Position numbers and translations under genes: made by a program. Source: Neurospora tetraspora (lineage: Eukaryota; Ascomycota; Sordariomycetes; Sordariales; Sordariaceae). Taken from it: a DNA stretch of 64,000 nt. Under the pieces are notes generated by a model, which was not told where the DNA came from, ran no database searches, and worked only from the letters and a program-made list of their open reading frames with translations. Of the stretch, positions 59,560 through 64,000 are shown in pieces. The DNA lies in NCBI RefSeq assembly GCF_033439725.1, contig NW_026944386.1, positions 1,426,001 to 1,490,000 on the forward strand. Reading direction: 5' to 3'. Position 1 is the first letter of the stretch. Each line of letters opens with the position of its first letter.

Positions 59560-61151
59560 ATAGCCTATTTTCGAAACCCTAACCGCTCTAAATAGCGCCC
59601 CCATATTAAAAAGAAATTATAAGTAGCATTCGTAAAATATTTAATAATAGGAGGCAAAGTTTACTATAAAAAATAAATACTTATTGACCCCGATACTACC
59701 ACTACTTACCTATAATTTATTTACCGTATTTATTCCTTACTAATAGCGGAGCACCTTAGCAAGGATAAAATTGAAATATAAATAAACAAATATTAACATT
59801 AATTAAATATAGTAGAGGCCGTTAGGGGTTACTATAAAGGTTATTTAGTCTATTTAAAAATAAAGGTATTATAACGAACTAAAACTAAGTATTTAAAATT
59901 AACACCAGCCGCTTTCGTACTATAGAACGATATTTCTATCGATTATATCTTACCCCTCTTGGAAAGCCTTTATTTAAGTCAGAAATTTAAATATATTGCT
60001 ATTGTAATAGACCGCCTTATTAAAATACGATACTATATTACTACTAAAATTATAGAAGCGGAGGAAGTAATTAATTATTTTATTAAATGAATATATACTT
60101 TCTATAGTCTTCCTAATACTATAGTATTAAATAGAGGCTCCCAATTCGTATTAATATTCTAGGCTACGATTTATAAAAGATTGGTCATTAAAAGAATATT
60201 AAGCTCCGCTTTCTACTTTTAAATAAATATTTAAATAGAGTATACTAATATAGAAATAGAATGATACTTACGGATATTCGTAAATTAGGCGTAAACGGAC
60301 TAAATTCGCTAGTTCCCCTCAATAGAATTTATAAAGAATAATATAGTATTAGAAATTATGAAAGTAATTCCGTTTTTTATTAATTATAGTTTCCACCTAC
60401 GAATAGGTATCGAACCATCGTCGGTTACCCCGTCCTAACTCTCTCTAATATAGTAGAAAGAGTATTTAAAAGCGAGCGAATTACTAGCCCACTTCGAAGC
60501 TATTTAGGATTACGTTCGGATTTTAATAAAGAAGGTATAAGATTACTACAAATCTAACGCTAACGAAAAACGGTCGGACGTACCTAAATATTAAATTAAA
60601 AACTTAATTATACTGAATACAATTAACCTCGCTATCGGCCGCCCTTACGAGAAATTGTACCCTTTATAGGAAGGTCCTTTTATAATCGATTAGGCGGAAT
60701 TATACGATATAAAATTAATATTACCCATTGATATAAAGTATTTACTAATATTCTACGTATCGATAATTAAACCTTTTAAGCAGGGGATACCCGGCTAAAC
60801 CGCTATTTAAACGGATATAAGAATAAACGAAGGCAAGGTAATAATACGGACCGATAATTACGAAGAAATCGCGGAATAGGAATTAGACGAATTATTATTC
60901 TATAAATCAAAAGGGAGTAATTACTACTAATTCTATATGATTATATAGATTTATTACGACCTAACCGAAGAACCGCTAGCTAATATGATTAATGTAAGGA
61001 AAGCTATTAAAACCTTCTATAGTAATTACCCCAATATACCGATCCTACCCGAAATTAAATAATAGCTAGAAATTAGGGCTATACTATAGGAAAAAGCACC
61101 ACCCGCCCCAATACCCCGCCCGCCAACAATTATAACTACCGTACCGCCTAC
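59560..61151 (+). pseudogene. Integrase and chromodomain-like tail of H
   Basis: Integrase core is recognisable: ISIDYILPL and YIAIVIDRLIKIRYYI near 59930-60040 (first catalytic Asp context), TFYSLPNTIVLNRGSQFVLIF near 60095-60165 (second Asp context), then INYSFHLRIGIEPSS near 60375-60425. The tail at 60880-61080 (ELDELLFYKSKGSNYY, then KAIKTFYSNYPNIP) resembles the chromodomain and following helix of chromoviruses. It is truncated at the LTR of J. Fossil. Confidence 0.65.
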
Positions 61152-61526
61152 TATGACGGCGCTGGCAGACTAGCAGACTAGGTCTGGGCCTGGGTACCAT
61201 GCGCGATGGAATAAGGTACATAGAGGTTCTGGACATAACACGGGCTAGAGGATGCGAACTACTCAATTGGCTATACTAAGATTAATTATAGGGTAGACCC
61301 TAGTACGTTTAGGGGTTTATCCTATAGGTAAAGGGGATACGAATAAAGGGATTAATTAATAGTAACCCGTATATAAGTCCCGCTATCGCTTATACAACTA
61401 AAGTATCTATTCGGGTTTGTACGCTTGTACCTAATTCCCTTCCTCTTTTCTTTTCCCTATCTAAAATCTTCTATTATAAATAGAATCTTAACTTTACGTT
61501 CAATTTACCTATACTATACCCTTACA
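61152..61526 (+). repeat. 5' LTR of element J
   Basis: 375 bp; aligns with 12591-12975 and 2332-2710 in reverse complement. Ends CCCTTACA. Confidence 0.85.
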
Positions 61527-61619
61527 TTGTTTTAAATCAACCTAATAATTATTTAGGAAAGTTAAATCCTAAACCGAATACAAAATTAAAAAGATTTATT
61601 ATAAGAATTCAAAGTACCG

Positions 61620-63670
61620 AACATTTATAATAATAATATAATAGCATTACTACGCCAAATACGCAATAATGCCGGTAACCGTAAAAGTACCGAATAGACC
61701 GAGAACTAAAACGACGACCATTATAATAATAACGTTTCGAACGACGACTTCTTTAGCGAAGAGGGCGGAAATAACGACGGAAAAGAAGGCCCTAACGTTT
61801 CCAATCCCGACCTTTTATAAGAAATGGATATAATTATTAAACCGAAGCCTAAAGAGAAAGTCGTCGTAAATAATAAAAAGCCTACTCCCAAGCGATAAAT
61901 TAACAATCCTATTATTAAAAATAATACGCGCAAAGCTATATATTTTAATAAAAAACGCTATAATAGCCTCTACCCTAATAAGGAACACTCTCGCAGTAAA
62001 TCTACAATCCTTCGCAAGAAGTCCCTATACTATATATATTATCAATTAAAATAACCCGACGAAATACTAGCCGATACTATTACTAATGCAGGAAAAAACG
62101 ACAAAGAGCCCGAATTATCCTTTAGCTTATTCAATTAATATATTATAATAGCGGTCGAAAATATTAAAACTTTCGACGCTCGCCTAACCAAGCACAAGAT
62201 TACTAACAATTTAAAATAGAAAATAGAAGAATTTACTAAATTATTTATGCGTAATTTAATTTAATCCCTAATATCCCCTTCTAAACTTTATTCCCTTCTT
62301 TAAACCTCCCGTTTTCCAATTACCTAATTAAAGAAAAGTTCGTTAAATTATACTATAAAAACCCCTAGGCTATATTCTAAAAATTCAAACTACTATCCAT
62401 TATAGGTATAGTATAGAAGGAATATGTATTAGAATTTTACTACCTCATTTCCCACCTAAACGTTAAATTTAAAACTATTTATAATTAAATCCCCACTTTA
62501 ATCGACCGATATAGTACGTCCACTATTAACCCCGCTATAGTCTAATAATCAAAGGACTCCTTTATAGAAAAGGAAGATACTATCGAAGGATTAAAAAATT
62601 TTGTTACTAATTTGAATATCGGTAAAGGAGTAATTAACAATAAAAATAAAATAAAAGCTAAAGAAATAATACTCCGTAGTATTAAAAAGGACGCTAGTAA
62701 AGTATTTTTTAAAGCTTTCACCCGCTTTTTAACCTTACTCCCCGAAACTAATCCCAACGACGGAAAATACTCTAATTCCCGCCACCGCAATACGAAGTAA
62801 ACCAACCCTACCAAATATTATAACTAGGATAAGGAAAACAATATTCCCTTCGAAGCTTAATACAATTTAATTTAAAATAAGTTCGAAATTAATATAAATT
62901 ACTATCCGACCAACCGTAATAAATTTCTATACGTTAAGAATCATTTAGCCGGCTGCGCCTATTACAACTTAATATTATATTTATACAAAACTTACCCGAA
63001 TTAAACTAAAATTTACTCTAATTTAATAACTTATTTATAGTATTAATATTATAACTCTAAGTAGGAGGAGAATACACTTTAAAACTTTACTAAATTAAAA
63101 ATAAAAAATAACAATAATTTCGACTTCTTTAAGAATAAATTTATTCGGATAATTAACGAATATTAACGTTTTGAAACCGAATAGAAGCGGGAATTATTTT
63201 AGCACTTTCCTATTAAATATAAGAAATAAATAAATGTAAAATATTACAATTCATGTATTTCCTTCAAATTATATTATATAAACTACTCCAGTTTTAAATA
63301 AGTATTAAAAATCGCTAATAAGAATAAAGTTACTTCTAAATCGAATAAGAATAATAATTCCGGCGGAAGCAATAAAAAATCCGGTTCTAACTCTATTCTT
63401 AAACTTATTAGTAGAAATAGAAGTAGTAAAGGAGGTACCACTCGTTAAGGTAGCGACTACTACGAAGAGACTACTTAGTTATTTAATAAGGGTAAATACT
63501 TCTTCTATAAAGAGAAGGGTTATATTAAACGCGACTATCTTAAGAAAGAATATTTCGACTATAAACATCGTAATTACGTCGCCGCTATCGTTAATTATTA
63601 TTTAGTTTACGAAAACGAATCGGAAGCCCTAACCGCCCCGGCCGTAATTTCAATTAATAAGTAAGGAAAT
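61620..63670 (+). pseudogene. gag of element J
   Basis: Readable blocks shared with gag of A, for example GVINNKNK...AKEI..RSIKKDAS near 62620-62700. A degenerate CCHC zinc knuckle lies near 63495-63550 (KYFFYKEKGYIKRDYLKK spacing), followed by a tail ending near 63660. Fossil. Confidence 0.65.
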
Positions 63671-63699
63671 TAATTACCATAAGAAAATTAAATTCCTTC

Positions 63700-64000
63700 C
63701 TAAAGAAAGTATCGGTTCTAAAATAATAGAAAAAGAATAGAAAGAAATATGAAGGAAAAGAAGGATTTAATTTAATACTTTTCTTAAGAAGAGAATCTTT
63801 ATTTATTTAATATATTTTAATTAATAATAAAATTCTTTTATCTATATTTGATGCTTTGATCGATATAGGAGCAAACGGTCATTTATTTATTAGTACCGCT
63901 TTTACTGAAGGACTAAAAAAACCATTATTAGTAGAATTTACAAGTAATTTCCCAATTCGAAGGATCAACGATTACCAAGGAAAAATAAATTAGAGTATTA
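63700..64000 (+). pseudogene. Protease start of element J
   Basis: FDALIDIGANGHLFISTAF near 63850-63910 marks the retropepsin active-site region; the same NGHLFIST block is in element A near 10240. It continues past the window edge. Fossil. Confidence 0.65.

Larger units (their letters stand above)
54236..61151 (+). mobile_element. Gypsy element H, forward strand
   Basis: Forward Gypsy with gag (about 54800-56350), protease (56490-56800), RT (57880-58680), RNase H (58880-59250), integrase (59560-60780) and chromodomain-like tail (to about 61100). The left LTR probably lies in 54236-54560 but cannot be delimited without its partner. The right end is cut by element J at 61152, and the remainder, if present, lies beyond the window. 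A 195-bp GC-normal insertion splits the RT/RNase H junction. RIP-worn, many breaks; older than J. Confidence 0.75.
61152..64000 (+). mobile_element. Gypsy element J (same family as A), 5' part
   Basis: Starts with an LTR (61152-61526) of the A family, followed by a sequence (TTGTTTTAAATCAACC and on) that also follows the 5' LTR of A, so it contains the primer-binding region. Then come gag and the start of protease. Inserted in the tail of H; it runs off the window. RIP-worn, many breaks. Confidence 0.85.

Overview
The window looks like an AT-rich, gene-poor heterochromatic block from a filamentous ascomycete (Pezizomycotina). Most of it is dominated by TA dinucleotides, with CA and TG strikingly rare and almost no long reading frame. 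This is the signature of repeat-induced point mutation (RIP), which acts on duplicated DNA. I see no intact host protein gene. Nearly everything is a degraded transposable element, often nested inside another. Only short or low-copy pieces (about 15.2-15.5, 15.84-17.83, 53.43-54.09 and 58.69-58.88 kb) keep normal base composition.

Layout. 1-14.3 kb: a forward Gypsy element (B) is split inside its reverse transcriptase by a reverse-strand Gypsy element (A, 2332-12975, two LTRs, 5-bp target duplication). A is itself split by a 3.18-kb terminal-inverted-repeat DNA transposon (3335-6512, perfect 8-bp duplication). 14.3-19.4 kb: a GC-normal patch, a 172-bp LTR, two adjoining 3' ends of LINEs, then a second kind of Gypsy RT/RNase H fragment (C). 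19.5-26.3 kb: a RIP-worn Tad-like LINE on the plus strand (D) and a LINE ORF1 fragment on the minus strand (E). 26.3-26.4 kb: a scrap of the LTR family of A.

26.4-37.0 plus 45.6-54.2 kb: a large unit (G, about 18 kb without its insertion) that I cannot assign to a known class. It carries remnants of a RecQ-like helicase, probably a SNF2-like ATPase, and several unrecognised coding stretches. It is sprinkled with a palindromic hairpin family built on CCTATAGGATTTAAAT. It is interrupted by an 8.5-kb reverse-strand Gypsy (F, 37049-45591), which holds a 172-bp solo LTR. Near its right end sits a tRNA-headed SINE of 665 bp flanked by perfect 14-bp direct repeats. 54.2-61.15 kb: a forward Gypsy (H) with gag, protease, RT, RNase H, integrase and a chromodomain-like tail. 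61.15-64 kb: the start of another copy of the A family (J), inserted in H and running off the window.

Relative ages follow from nesting: B before A before the DNA transposon; G before F before the solo LTR; H before J. The LTR elements are treated as fossils. The most interesting item is G: two helicase-type remnants in one repeat unit, with a dispersed hairpin family, suggest either a large undescribed mobile element or a subtelomere-type helicase block inactivated by RIP.
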